Shown in pieces: positions 23,801 through 43,500 of a DNA stretch of 64,000 bases. The DNA lies in the NCBI RefSeq assembly GCF_032118995.1, contig NC_092648.1:22720450-22784449 (forward strand), in the 5' to 3' direction. Source of the DNA: Asterias amurensis (lineage: Eukaryota > Echinodermata > Asteroidea > Forcipulatida > Asteriidae). The translations under genes and the position numbers were made by a program. Every line of letters begins with the position of its first letter. The first letter of the stretch is position 1. A model generated the notes under the pieces. That model was not told the origin of the DNA. It searched no databases and was given only the letters and a program-made list of their open reading frames with translations.

Positions 23801-26800
23801 ACAACGACCAGAGCAGACATACTGCGTTTTCTGCCGACGGTACCAGTCATGTTGAACACTCTCCGTACAATCACAACTCGGGAATCAAAGCCTTCAAAGT
23901 TCTCTGTTTAGAAAAACAAAATTATTAAAACAAAATCAAAACAACATACATTTTAAAGGTTAGAGTGAAAATATAAAATTAATGTCCATGGATTTATGGA
24001 TTGGCACAGAACTTTTATTGTTTAAAGACCATGGTGTATAACATCACTTCAAACAGCTTTGGTCAATTAGTTTTGATCTTGTGAGTCCACAGACAATAAA
24101 AACATGTTTAAAAAAAATTCCACTACTTTCTTGTGACTCAAGTGACTATTTAATCTTCAAACTTCCCAGGTATGTTTTTTCATGTATGTGTAGCAGGCCT
24201 GAAATTACACGCCAGCCATGGAGGCCATGAACTATGTTGCCCCTGGTCTTGGCCTTGGTGCCCCATCATAAGTTTCACATTGACTTTAAGATTTTCCAAA
24301 GGAAGTGCCCTTTACAAAATGAAAATGGCCTTGCCCTTTCAAAGATTTGATGTAGGTTACATAAAATGTGGATACTGGTATTTCACAAACAACAAAACTA
24401 TCAATGTTGTCCGAAAGCTTAAAACTACTCCGATGCCATATTTTCAAAATTTACAAAATCCTTATTGTTCACCTCCTGGTATTGGATCAGGAGGGCCCAA
24501 CCTACGCCCTCCCCAACTCTTGGAGGTCCAGCCTCGCTCCTCTGCAGGTACTGTGCGTCTCTTCTTCTTATCCCACTGAGCACGAATCATCTGAAGCTTC
24601 TCTTCCCGCTCTGGGTCTGGCGCCCTCGTTTCCATGGTTTGCACAACACGGTCTTTCACGATGGGTGCATTGAGCCCTGGCCAGGCTATGTTTGCCTTTC
24701 CTATTGAGAAAAACAACATTTAAAAACTGTGTTTAGTTTTATGACTCGCAAAGGACCGAGTATACTGTGATAATCGTAAAAACCAAATCAGATCTTAATC
24801 TGTGGTTCCTTTACTTTTAGCTGCAACCATTTCTTTAAATTTCCACAACTCCTCTCCAGATGAATCCCACCTGAGTGATTTGCCTGGGTGTTTTTTTCCA
24901 CAGACCTCAGAAAAGTACTGAGTATGCACATCGGTGTGAGGGTAAAAACAAATAAAATTCCTAAGTATGTTTTATAATTTTGTATTTACATAATTACATT
25001 ATTTCAAGAACTTACAATTTTTAGCAATCTTTACACAAAAAAAAGGTTATTTCTAAGTGCTCCTAAACTTGATAGTCACCTTCTCCAATAATCTGTCCTC
25101 TGTTGAGATCTTTCTTGATCCTCTTAGCAGGTCGTTTTCCCCTTGCCTTGGTCTGAGCCTTTCCTGTGGTTGCCAGCATTCCTTTCCATAACTGGTCTGC
25201 CGTTACTGCAATGCACCAATAAATCACAGATAGTCAAAAGAGCATTTCGGGTGAAAAATATCAAATCTATTTTCCAATATCTGTAAAAGTAACACTTTCT
25301 AGTACCTGAGGTTTTAAATATCTATAAAAAGTGCATAAATGGTTCATGGTCTCATGTTTTAACCCTAGCTTAGGCTTTCTCAAATTAGAGCATAACATAC
25401 ACATTCAAAAGTACAAAATGTGATCTGTATATTAACAAGTAACTATTACCAGTAAACTTGCTGATACAACTATATGTACAGAGAAGTCGAGCAGAGTGTA
25501 ATGTTCGAAAGGTCGAGCAACACTTCTCCCAAAAGATATTCATACATGGTTATCCTCGCAAGTTTACTGTTTCCAGGATTAGGAGGTACCAATTTCATGG
25601 GACTAATAACCACAAAATTTGTGCTTATGGCGCCCTATAAAGCAAGTTATTCTACCGGCCTTAAGGGCAGAGATTCGCTATATTAGTAGTGCCATGAAGT
25701 TAGGCCACAAACCTGTGGCCATCAACTAGCCGGCTTTGTTGGGCTGTTATGGCCCTCTTTAAAAATTGGTCTTATCATAGTCACTATTTGATAAGACAAC
25801 AGCCCAACAAAGTGAGCTCTTATGGCTCTCTTTTAACATCGGTATCATAGTTGCCATTTTGATAGGACCAATGTTAAAAGTGATCCATAACACTAACAGC
25901 CCACCTTGCTGGGCTCTTATGGCGGTATTGATCATATTCATAGTTGCCATTCGCGAACCAATGTTTAAAGGCAGTGGACACTATTGGTAATTACTCAAAA
26001 TAATTATTAGCATAAAACCTTACTTGGTAGCGAGTAATGGGGAGAGGTTGGTAGTATAAAACATTGTGAGAAACGGCTCCCTCTGAAGTGGAGTAGTTTT
26101 CAAGAAAGAAATAATTTTCCACTAATTTGATTTTGAGACCTCAAGTTTAGAATTTGAGGTCTCGAAATCAACCATCTAAACGCACACAACTTCGTGTGAC
26201 AAGGGTGTTTTTTTTTCTTCATAGTTATCTCGCAACTCCGATGACCAATCGAGCTCAAATTTTAACAGGTTAGTTATTTTATGCATACGTTGAGGTACAC
26301 CAAGTGAGAAGACTTGTCTTTGACATTTACCAATAGTGTCCACTGGCTTTAAAGAGATTCTAAACAGCCCAAGTATTCACACCATCATCTATATAAAAAA
26401 AAGGATATACAAACATGTGTTGAACCAGCTTGTGTGTCTGCTTGGTGTCACAACCACCTGAGGTGCTGGTAGCAATGCATTGGACGTCTGCTTGTTATGT
26501 AAGCTATTGGTCAAGCTTGGTATTGTACTGCAGTGCCTGGTCGTTGAAACTGAGAGACCTGTATGAGAGACCGTAGAGGATAAACATTGATTAAATATTA
26601 TGTAAACTGATTAGTTTTAATTATATGCAGATTTAAAATAATGAAGGATTTACAGCAATAGAATTTCATTGAAGCTGTGTCAAATGTCAATAAAGGCTTA
26701 AATGTTTTTCTTAATCTTGCGATAATCATAATCGGAAGGATGGGAAGTGACAATTATCGCAACAAAGTAATGTTTTTGTATAATTATAAATAGTATTAGG

Positions 26801-28083
26801 TGTTTTCTTCATTTTGTAGAAACTATAATTTTAATGCATTTCATTTGATTTTTGAACAAAAAAAACACATCACATTTCTCACTGAGCTTGACCTTTGTAC
26901 TTAATATCAGAGTATTTCTTTTTCCTGTACAAGAATTTTTTTTTTTTTGGGCCATTTGACTGGTATTGATAATTTTGGTATTAAAGCCATTGGACCCTTT
27001 CAGTATATAAAAAAAAAGTTTACAGATTTACAAATAACTTACAGGGTTTACAGAAGGTAGTGGTGAAAGACTGAATTTTTGAAATATTATTCCATGAAAT
27101 GCTTTACTTTTTGAGAAAACAGTAAAACAGTATCAATTCTCGATATCGAGAATTACGGATTTATTTCAGACACATGTCATGACTCGGCGAAATGTGCGGA
27201 TACAAGTATGGGTTTTCCCGCTATTTTCTCCCGACTCCGATTACCGAATGAGCCTAAATTTTCACAGGTTTGTTGTGGGCCTTGGACAATACTGTTTACC
27301 GAAAGGGTCCAATGGCTTTAAATTTAAAATATAAAAAAAGGTGTTTGTAGGATAAAAGTTTTAAAATAAAAAAAATACAACAGTTAATTTTAGGCCTATT
27401 GCATATTTCAAAATTGGTTGAGTTGACCCATGGAGGTAGGATTTGACCATTCTACCTCCATGAGTTGACGGATAATTCGAGATTGCTGTGATGGAGTGAA
27501 AGTTATCCGAGTTTCTTTTCTGACTCAATTGTTTTTTTGTCTGGTTTCCACGTGATTTTCAGGATAAACAAACAGCTTAATACCAGTAACAAGCAATATG
27601 CAACAAATGGAAATTTGGTTGGTAATCCTGTTTTTATCAAGGAAGAAGTTTCATGCTAAGCAAATTTTTATGCTTAGCAGCGCTATGAAATTGGGCCCAG
27701 GGTGGATTTCACAAAGAGTTAAGACTAGTCTTATCTCGAGTTAGAACAAGTTACAGGTCCTAACTTAGGACTAGCCATACGTTTTTGATATCTCCTAGGA
27801 CTAGTCCTAAGTTCTAAGTTAGAACTAGTCCTAACTCTTTGTGAAATCGACCCCCTGGGCTACTCTTTGCATGTAGTGTAGTGCACTGCGCTACAGCAGT
27901 AGGCCTATACCTAGGTAGATAGGCCAAATCTTAATTTTAACCTATATTTATTAAATTTTGTGGTGGACCAACCAACAGAGTAAAACAATGGCCGAAAATG
28001 TTAAGGGGTAGTTTTGAAATGCACTCACCCTTTGAAAAATTTGCACACAATCTTGCCAGCGCAAAGTTACCATAACTCGCCAT
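20864..28083 (-). CDS. MRPS5: Mitochondrial small-subunit ribosomal protein S5 (uS5m)
   Basis: Component of the mitochondrial 28S subunit near the mRNA entry channel and decoding side, homologous to bacterial S5. Nine exons on the minus strand: 28083-28029, 26558-26415, 25205-25080, 24700-24473, 23903-23778, 23446-23342, 22001-21939, 21659-21523, 21082-20864. They sum to 1,203 nt, 400 aa (human about 430), with all phases joining. The N-terminus ([18 protein letters not shown]) is basic and acid-free, as expected for a mitochondrial import signal. Then come [37 protein letters not shown], the S5 RNA-binding core ([53 protein letters not shown]) and a C-terminal domain ([29 protein letters not shown]). 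The frame is also open upstream to an ATG at 28212, but the import-like start at 28083 is preferred. It is head-to-head with PSMC6. Confidence 0.95.
22206..22813 (+). repeat. Family C palindromic element split by a family B insertion
   Basis: The outer halves (GGGGCCAATTTCATAGAGCTGC... and ...GCTTAAGCAGCTCTATGAAATTGGGCCC) form one family C element. It is interrupted at its GCTGCTTAAGCA motif by the complete element at 22228-22597. It lies in an MRPS5 intron. Confidence 0.75.
22228..22597 (+). repeat. Family B MITE with TTAA target duplication
   Basis: A 370-bp element with inverted ends (AAAGCCATTGGACCCTTTCGG and its complement), flanked by TTAA on both sides. Its host, a family C element, shows the uninterrupted TTAA site in other copies. 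The TTAA is therefore a duplicated target, not part of the element. Confidence 0.85.
22913..23172 (+). repeat. tRNA-derived SINE (family S2)
   Basis: The head reads TGTCGTGGCCGAGTGGTTAA, a Ser/Leu-tRNA-like A-box region. A degraded B-box (GGGTTCATG) and a body shared with 37290-37560 follow. It lies in an MRPS5 intron on the opposite strand to the gene. Confidence 0.7.
24850..24960 (+). repeat. S1 SINE 3' fragment
   Basis: It starts at a GAATCCCACCTGAGTGATTTGCCTG-like B-box region and ends at CACATCGGTGTGAGGGTAAAAAC, as in the tails of other S1 copies. It lies in the MRPS5 intron between the exons at 24473-24700 and 25080-25205. Confidence 0.6.
25735..25964. repeat. Imperfect tandem repeat, about three units
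   Basis: Three units of roughly 75-95 bp begin at about 25742, 25812 and 25910. Each has a GGGCT(G/C)TTATGGC-like start followed by an ATCATAGT(C/T)(A/G)C(T/C)A-like block and a TTTAAA-type end. The repeat ends exactly against a family A MITE. It is non-coding and lies in an MRPS5 intron. Confidence 0.5.
25965..26352 (+). repeat. Family A MITE, complete copy
   Basis: TTAAAGGCAGTGGACACTAT at the left and ...AGTGTCCACTGGCTTTAA at the right, with TTAA borders. This is one of the best-preserved copies, in an MRPS5 intron 60 bp from an exon. Confidence 0.9.
26981..27321 (+). repeat. Family B MITE, second copy
   Basis: Same inverted ends and TTAA borders as 22228-22597, with a shorter interior. 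Shared landmarks are TTACAGGGTTTACAGAAGG, ATTCTCG(A/T)TA(T/A)CGAGAATTACGG and TTTCTCCCGACTCCGAT. Confidence 0.85.
27583..27700 (+). repeat. Family C fragment
   Basis: The right half of the family C palindrome (AGCAAATTTTTATGCTTAGCAGCGCTATGAAATTGGGCCC), truncated on the left. It directly abuts the family F palindrome. Confidence 0.55.
27701..27856. repeat. Family F palindrome
   Basis: An almost perfect full-length palindrome whose arms run GATTTCACAAAGAGTTA... / ...TAACTCTTTGTGAAATC. Family members recur at 36035, 48718, 52111 and 60050. This copy is the closest to a perfect hairpin. It sits in MRPS5 intron 1, about 170 bp from exon 1. Confidence 0.75.
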
Positions 28084-28210
28084 TCTAACCGGTACTCTGT
28101 AGCTAAAAAATGTAAAACTGAAACATGCCGAGATATTTTTCGATTCACGGCAGACAGGTATAGCGCCCTCAACCGATCGGCAGCGAGTATCCAAAAATAA
28201 ATTGTTCATC
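28084..28210. promoter_or_regulatory. Bidirectional promoter region MRPS5 / PSMC6
   Basis: Only 127 bp separate the divergent start codons of MRPS5 (28083, minus) and PSMC6 (28211, plus), so both 5' UTRs and the core promoter must lie in or very near this gap. No TATA box is obvious. A GCGCCCTC element and a CGATCGGCAGCG segment occur near 28160-28185. Shared promoter use is inferred from distance. Confidence 0.7.
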
Positions 28211-37861
<9,651 letters not shown>

Positions 37862-37865
37862 ATCA

Positions 37866-37871
37866 AATAAA
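37866..37871 (+). terminator. Possible PSMC6 polyadenylation signal
   Basis: AATAAA lies five bases after the stop codon. A second AATAAA near 39488 could serve a longer 3' UTR; the sequence alone does not decide. Confidence 0.35.
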
Positions 37872-37910
37872 CCAGACCAGCAGGCCAATATCACAGGAAA
37901 AAAAATTAAC

Positions 37911-37968
37911 GCAACTTCGAAAATCCACTTGTGCAAGAAGTATTGCACAAGTGGACTTACACAGTTGC
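37911..37968 (+). other. Strong hairpin just after the PSMC6 stop
   Basis: A perfect 13-bp stem (TCCACTTGTGCAA, 37924-37936; complement 37943-37955) around a 6-base loop, with an outer GCAACT/AGTTGC pairing. It is 50 bp past the stop codon, so it would be in the 3' UTR if a distal polyadenylation site is used. Confidence 0.6.
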
Positions 37969-37994
37969 ATAAAGTTTCGTTAAAATCCATGGAA

Positions 37995-38180
37995 GGGCCC
38001 AGTTTCATAGAGATACTTAATCAGAAAATCTTGCTGAACATTTTTCAGCCAAGTCTCAATTTTTGGGACACCAGTCAGGAAAAGTCTGTGTGACATACTG
38101 TTTTTCGTGGTATAAATTAAAAATTTTTGTTGTGGCTCGGCCTATTTTTGGCTGAAAAGCAGCTCTATGAAATTGGTCCT
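37995..38180. repeat. Family C element
   Basis: The ends are GGGCCCAGTTTCATAGAG and CTCTATGAAATTGGTCC. A SINE-type tail follows at about 38490-38565 (GCGCTATATAAATGTATTTTATTATTATT). Confidence 0.65.
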
Positions 38181-38565
38181 TGTTCCAATGAAACCTTCCT
38201 ATAAATTTTAGCTTTGGGTACTTCACAGTCCTGGGTTATTACTGAGTTATTACTGAATACCTAGAAAGAAGGAAAGTGGTTATTAAGAACAAAATGTTTG
38301 TTGGCTTAAACGCCCTAGTTCTGATGGAGCTGATCAGAAGAGTTACTAAGAAAACATTGCGTCTCCCTCCTAAACCTGTTTGATTAACCAACATTAAAAG
38401 AATATTTCACTCCAGCATTAATTAACAAACAAAAATTAAACATGTTTTTGAAAGACTTGGTAGTTTCACTGGGTGAAGATGACCAGACTCAATGGGCCTT
38501 ATCTAAAGCGCTGTGGTACCTCGTGTAAGAGCGCTATATAAATGTATTTTATTATTATTATTATC

Positions 38566-39123
38566 TAATTGTTCGCTATGCAGGGAATAATGCAAAGTAA
38601 GTTTGCAGAAAAATGCATCACTCGACGTCAAGTGGTTACAGCAAGTTTAGAGACATCTAATTTTCCCCCCACTTTGATGAGGTCACTAAACTGAATTTTG
38701 ACCTTTTTATAGGATGTCCTTATGTTGACATTCAAATCTTAGAGGAGTTACTGCGTCATAACACCCTTTGTGTTTACTAATCGCATAAATGTACGTTATT
38801 CAAAGTGCAGGTTTTCCGTTCAGATTTGAAATGTGTTGTGCTTTTATTTCGTCAAAAATTAAGATCAGTATTGTTTTGTACTACGAACTGGGCAAAACTC
38901 CACGTATTCCAGGTGTGTCTTTGCAACATTCCTGTTATAAAGAGGCAATTTGGTCAGTCCCAGCTATCTTGTTATAATGAGTGTTGACTGTACACCTGTG
39001 CCCAATCACTCACAGAGGTGTATAGGTTGTTAGTAATTTGGCCAGTCAAATATTTGGCTGGTAATTTGGCCGGTCCCAGCAGTCATTGTAACCAGAGTCG
39101 AAAGTATACCTTTGCCTAATCAC
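38566..39123. other. Gene-free spacer between PSMC6 and PSMD8
   Basis: No reading frame of note. Weak internal repetition of GGCCAGTC/GGCCGGTCCCAGC blocks occurs near 39040-39090. Confidence 0.4.
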
Positions 39124-39370
39124 TTAACCCTTTGGTGCACAAGGCGGTTGTAGCGACCACCAAAATCACGTCAATTTGGACTTAAAAACAGTCACGACTT
39201 AAAAACTACAACCCCTATATACTGCCCTCATTCAATTGTTTAGAGCGAGTGTTGAACTTTCGTTTTGTGTGATGTTCAACGGGGGTGCTATTAAAAATGT
39301 TGAGAAAAACATGGTTCAACATGTTCTTTTTTTGCTTTTTCAAAAATTAATCTGTGCACCAAAGGGTTAA
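39124..39370. repeat. TTAA-ended TIR element
   Basis: A perfect 18-bp inverted repeat, TTAACCCTTTGGTGCACA at 39124-39141 and its complement at 39353-39370. TTAA followed by CCCTTT resembles piggyBac-type ends. It lies in the tail-to-tail spacer. Confidence 0.75.
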
Positions 39371-39530
39371 CTTAGGTTGATATTATTTGTTACTCTCATG
39401 ATTAACTTATTGTCAGTCTGCTTAATGTACATGTACATACACCTCAGCTTCTACTTGTCTTCATTATTAACCTAGAAAGGTGACTCAATAAACAAACATT
39501 CTGCACACTTTTAAATTCAATGAGTTTTTG

Positions 39531-39536
39531 TTTTAT
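39531..39536 (-). terminator. Candidate PSMD8 polyadenylation signal
   Basis: TTTATT on the plus strand (AATAAA on the minus strand) lies about 1.06 kb after the PSMD8 stop. Between it and the stop I see no gene; this could be a long 3' UTR. Confidence 0.35.
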
Positions 39537-40590
39537 TATACAATACTTCAGAGTTCTCCCAAATATAAATCCATAAAACAATGACCAATATGTGATGGTG
39601 ACCAACTTTGTATTGTGTACATTATACAACTCTTAACAATTTCATTTGCTCCTCTGGCATGCCACACACAGTATTGACATTCAGAAATTGAATTATCATT
39701 GCCCGTATTATAGCTGACTTTACACTGGGAACATTCCAAGAGGGGTCAAAACAATGACCAGTTGGTAGAAGGAGGTAGCTACATCTGTAAGCATAAACCC
39801 TGTACATTTCACAAATAACAAAGGGATCCTGCAACACACAACCTGTAGGGCTAATGCTTGCAAACAGACTGTCAAATACGGAGCACCCATCAACAGAATG
39901 CAAAATTATTAACTGCTAGTAGTTAGCAAAGCTGGTTGTTCTTTTACGCAGATGAGTATTCCAACATCGGAAAACCGTTTCATGTTGCCAAATCTTCTTG
40001 ATCGTTTATGAAATACACTTGTTTTCACTTATACAACTTTTCTGCTATACCAAGCACAACTAATTACTTATTGGTAAGCAGCATATAAGGAAACTTGGCC
40101 CTTGTCAGTAAATTAACCACCTATAAAACAATGAACATTGGTACACTCGACTCACAAAACAAAAATGTATTTCATCTTTGTGTTTCAAGTTTTACTCGGG
40201 AACTTTATTTATGTTGCCTATATGGCAAGCTAGTCAAACAAACATGTCGTCAGCTCGGTGCTATAAGGTCGCCAATTTCATTTTCATTTCCATAGCGATC
40301 AAAATAAATGTGAATAAATTTGAAAAGCGCATCAAAACCCGCAAATAATTGGTTTACCTATAGAACAGTTGTACATTTTGCCAAACATTACTTTCGAGAA
40401 CAATATTGATCAATAAACTCCCGTTCCTAAAGAGCTCCAAAACACACAAAATTAATTTTATGGAAACCAACAAAACAGCACTATCGACCTTATAGTCCTG
40501 AGATGACGATGTCACATTTTGACAAAAACCATTTCTGTTCAACGTGTGAATATGCAATAGTGAAATCTACTCTACTTCCTATGTGGTTTA

Positions 40591-43500
40591 CTAGACAATC
40601 ATCTCAAGCTCTCTTGCATATTCTATAGCCTGCAACGCCAGCTGGTGAGAGGGAATGCTGTCATCTGCCTTCTTGTCTTTGTGGAACACGAAGTAGTTGT
40701 CTGAACCAATTTCCCAGCCACGCTGAAAATTGAAAAGGAGGGCGAAGGTTGAATTAGAACAGTAATCTCAGAAAATGGTTAAAGTAAATTTGAAGATGTA
40801 AAAAGCAGTGTCTATTTAATTTATCATATTTTACTCTGATAAAATGAAAGTTAACTCCAAAACTGTTGCCTTCTTAGATCTTCACAATTTGGTTCTAAAA
40901 TAAACTATAAGATCTTATGACAAAAAAATGTTAATGAGTTTCTAGCAACAGACCAACATATCATCATGGAAGGTACTCTTTCAGATCGAAATTTAAAACA
41001 TGACGTCATTGAACAGCACCAAAAAAAAGGGTCTGTACATTCCAAAGAGGAATTTTTGCGCCAGTCATGAACTTACATCCAATGTCTTTTTGATTAAATA
41101 ACACTAGAATTCAGGAATGAACTTAAAATTCTCTGAACAAAAAGGTATATACGATAAATGTGACATCATCAAACCTTTATGGATTTTTGAAAAAAAATTG
41201 CACACGTGAGGTTTGACACCTGTTATATTTTCCCAAAATTTCATTAAGACTCTATCTATTGAGAAAAAAATGAATCACAAAACTGACTTTGACCTTGAAG
41301 CCCCTCTTCAAGAGACTGAAGATTTTTACCTTTGTTGAATATGCCTTCATTTCTTGAGGCTTGGTGAAGAAGAGCATTCTTGCAGCCTCGTTGAAGGCTA
41401 TTCTGTCATAGGCCTTGTCCAGACAGGCAGCGATCTCATCTCGAATGGTCAGCAGGAGGATATCTATAAAGAAGTTATAGCTCTCCGCTGGAACGTTGCC
41501 CTTGGCAAGAAACACCTGCGTTTGACGAAAACAATATTGCAAATTTGACTCTGAATTTATTCATTTTTAAGGATCAAGTAATATAGACCACAAGTAAAAC
41601 TCACTGGGTGCATTTTAAATAATTTGGGGTTGAAGAAAGAAGAGTTGACATGCGCAGGATTTGAACCTGCATCCTCCTTATTAAAATGCTGAGCTCTACC
41701 AACTGATCTACATGTATCTAGTATCTATTTTTGGTCAGGATTGCCAGTCAGAAGCCATTTCTTTGTTCAACCCAAAATTATTTAAAATTTACCCAGTCAG
41801 TTTCCCTTGTGGAATACCTCTTCTTCCGCTTCTCAGTTTATATCATAAGCTTGGGTGTGATCCCTGCCTACACGGCAGTAACAGCTTATATGGCTTATGA
41901 CTGGCATCCCAAAGAAAGATATTGACAAAATAGGGTAACTGCCAACAAAGGGCTTGATAGCGTTAAAGGCAGTGGACACTATTTGTAATTACTCAAAATA
42001 ATTATAAGCATAAAACCTTACTTGGTAAAGAGAAATGGGGAGAGGTTATTAGTATAAAACATTGTGAGAAACGGCTCCCTCTGAAGTAATGTAGACTTCG
42101 AGAAAGAAGTAATTTTCAAAGAATTCGATTTCGAGACCTCAGATTTAGAATTTGAGGTCTCGAAATCAAGCATCTGAAAGCAAACAACTTCGTGTGACAA
42201 GGGTGTTTTTTCCTTCATTATTATCTCGCATCTTTGACGACCAATTGAGCTCAAATTTTCAAATGTTTGCTATTTGATGCATTAGGTTGAGATACATCAA
42301 CTGTGAAGGCTAGTCTTTGACAATTACCAATAGTAGTGTACAGTGTCAGTAATGAGGAATGTGCTTGATTGACTGAAGGGTATGTCTAATTAGAATGTTT
42401 TTGTCAGCTCACCTTGTTGTAGCTTCCTTCCATCAGGTACTGTTCCATTGATACCGGGTGCTTGATGTAAATATTATTCTGGATTTCTTTGGCTGGTAGC
42501 AGCTCCAATTCCTGTACAAACGGACAAACATCAAATTTAACAGTGAGAGCAGAGACAAATTGACCCTAAAGAAAAGGTGTTTGCTTGTCTTGACACAATC
42601 ATCTGACAATCATGAATTGGATAATATTAAGCATAATGTTAAAGTTTAATTAAATTTTTAAGGGCAAGACCACTGTTTTCCTTAGGGTGAGCCAAATTTT
42701 GGAGGCCACTAATTGCAACAAATAGAAAAGGCACAAAACTATAAGCCAGCAGGTGTCAATACACTTTCCATGTTTTGGTCACAAAGCTAATAGACACCGC
42801 ACACTGGCAGCTTGTCTTCTGAGTGCAGCAAGAGTGTTACAAATGTATTTAACAAACTGAGGCAAAGTATAACAAACTGCAGTAGAGTAACATAAGAGAT
42901 AATTGGATCTCAGTAGGAGGGAGTGTCAATCATTCTGTTTAGGTAGAAACGTTTATGTTTTTTTAAGGATTGACAATTTGGAAATAAAGGCAAGGCAATT
43001 AGTTTGCTGTTCATTGTAATATAATTTGTGCTACATTTTTTGTGATCGGTAGAATGTTTATTCTGTGTGGCAGTCGGCTAAAGCTAGAGCGGGAGTCTAG
43101 TGGGCAGCAGTTTTTCAGCTCTGAGTGCCCGGCAGAAATTGTGCCCAGCACCGCCCACCGTGCCTACAACGCTGTTGTCTTTCTCCTTTCATTCAGTCTT
43201 TGAATTGGGGCCTTGCAACTTTTGGCACTGCCACTCTCTCCTATGAAAGCAAGTAGCTGCATACTTACTGTATGAAACTCGGCCAGTCTGTTCTGTGCTA
43301 GAAGTCTAAGTAGATTTAATCCTAAAAGCTGAAACTTGTACGAAGATTCTGGTAACTCTTCCCTGGAAAATGAAAGAGAGCAATGCTTTCTAGTTATTTT
43401 ATCTAAATTGTGGTTTATAAATCATTGTGTCAATGCAAAAAGGTTGTATCTTCATGCAAAAGAGTTTACGTGAGTCGCGACTTTTTGAGTGACAAAAGTT

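Noticed and set aside
41645..41712. A possible tRNA gene on the minus strand
   Set aside because: A- and B-box-like motifs are present, but the acceptor stem does not pair convincingly and the segment is attached to SINE-type sequence. The same holds for the tRNA-like heads near 37290, 43600, 47130, 60580 and 61155.
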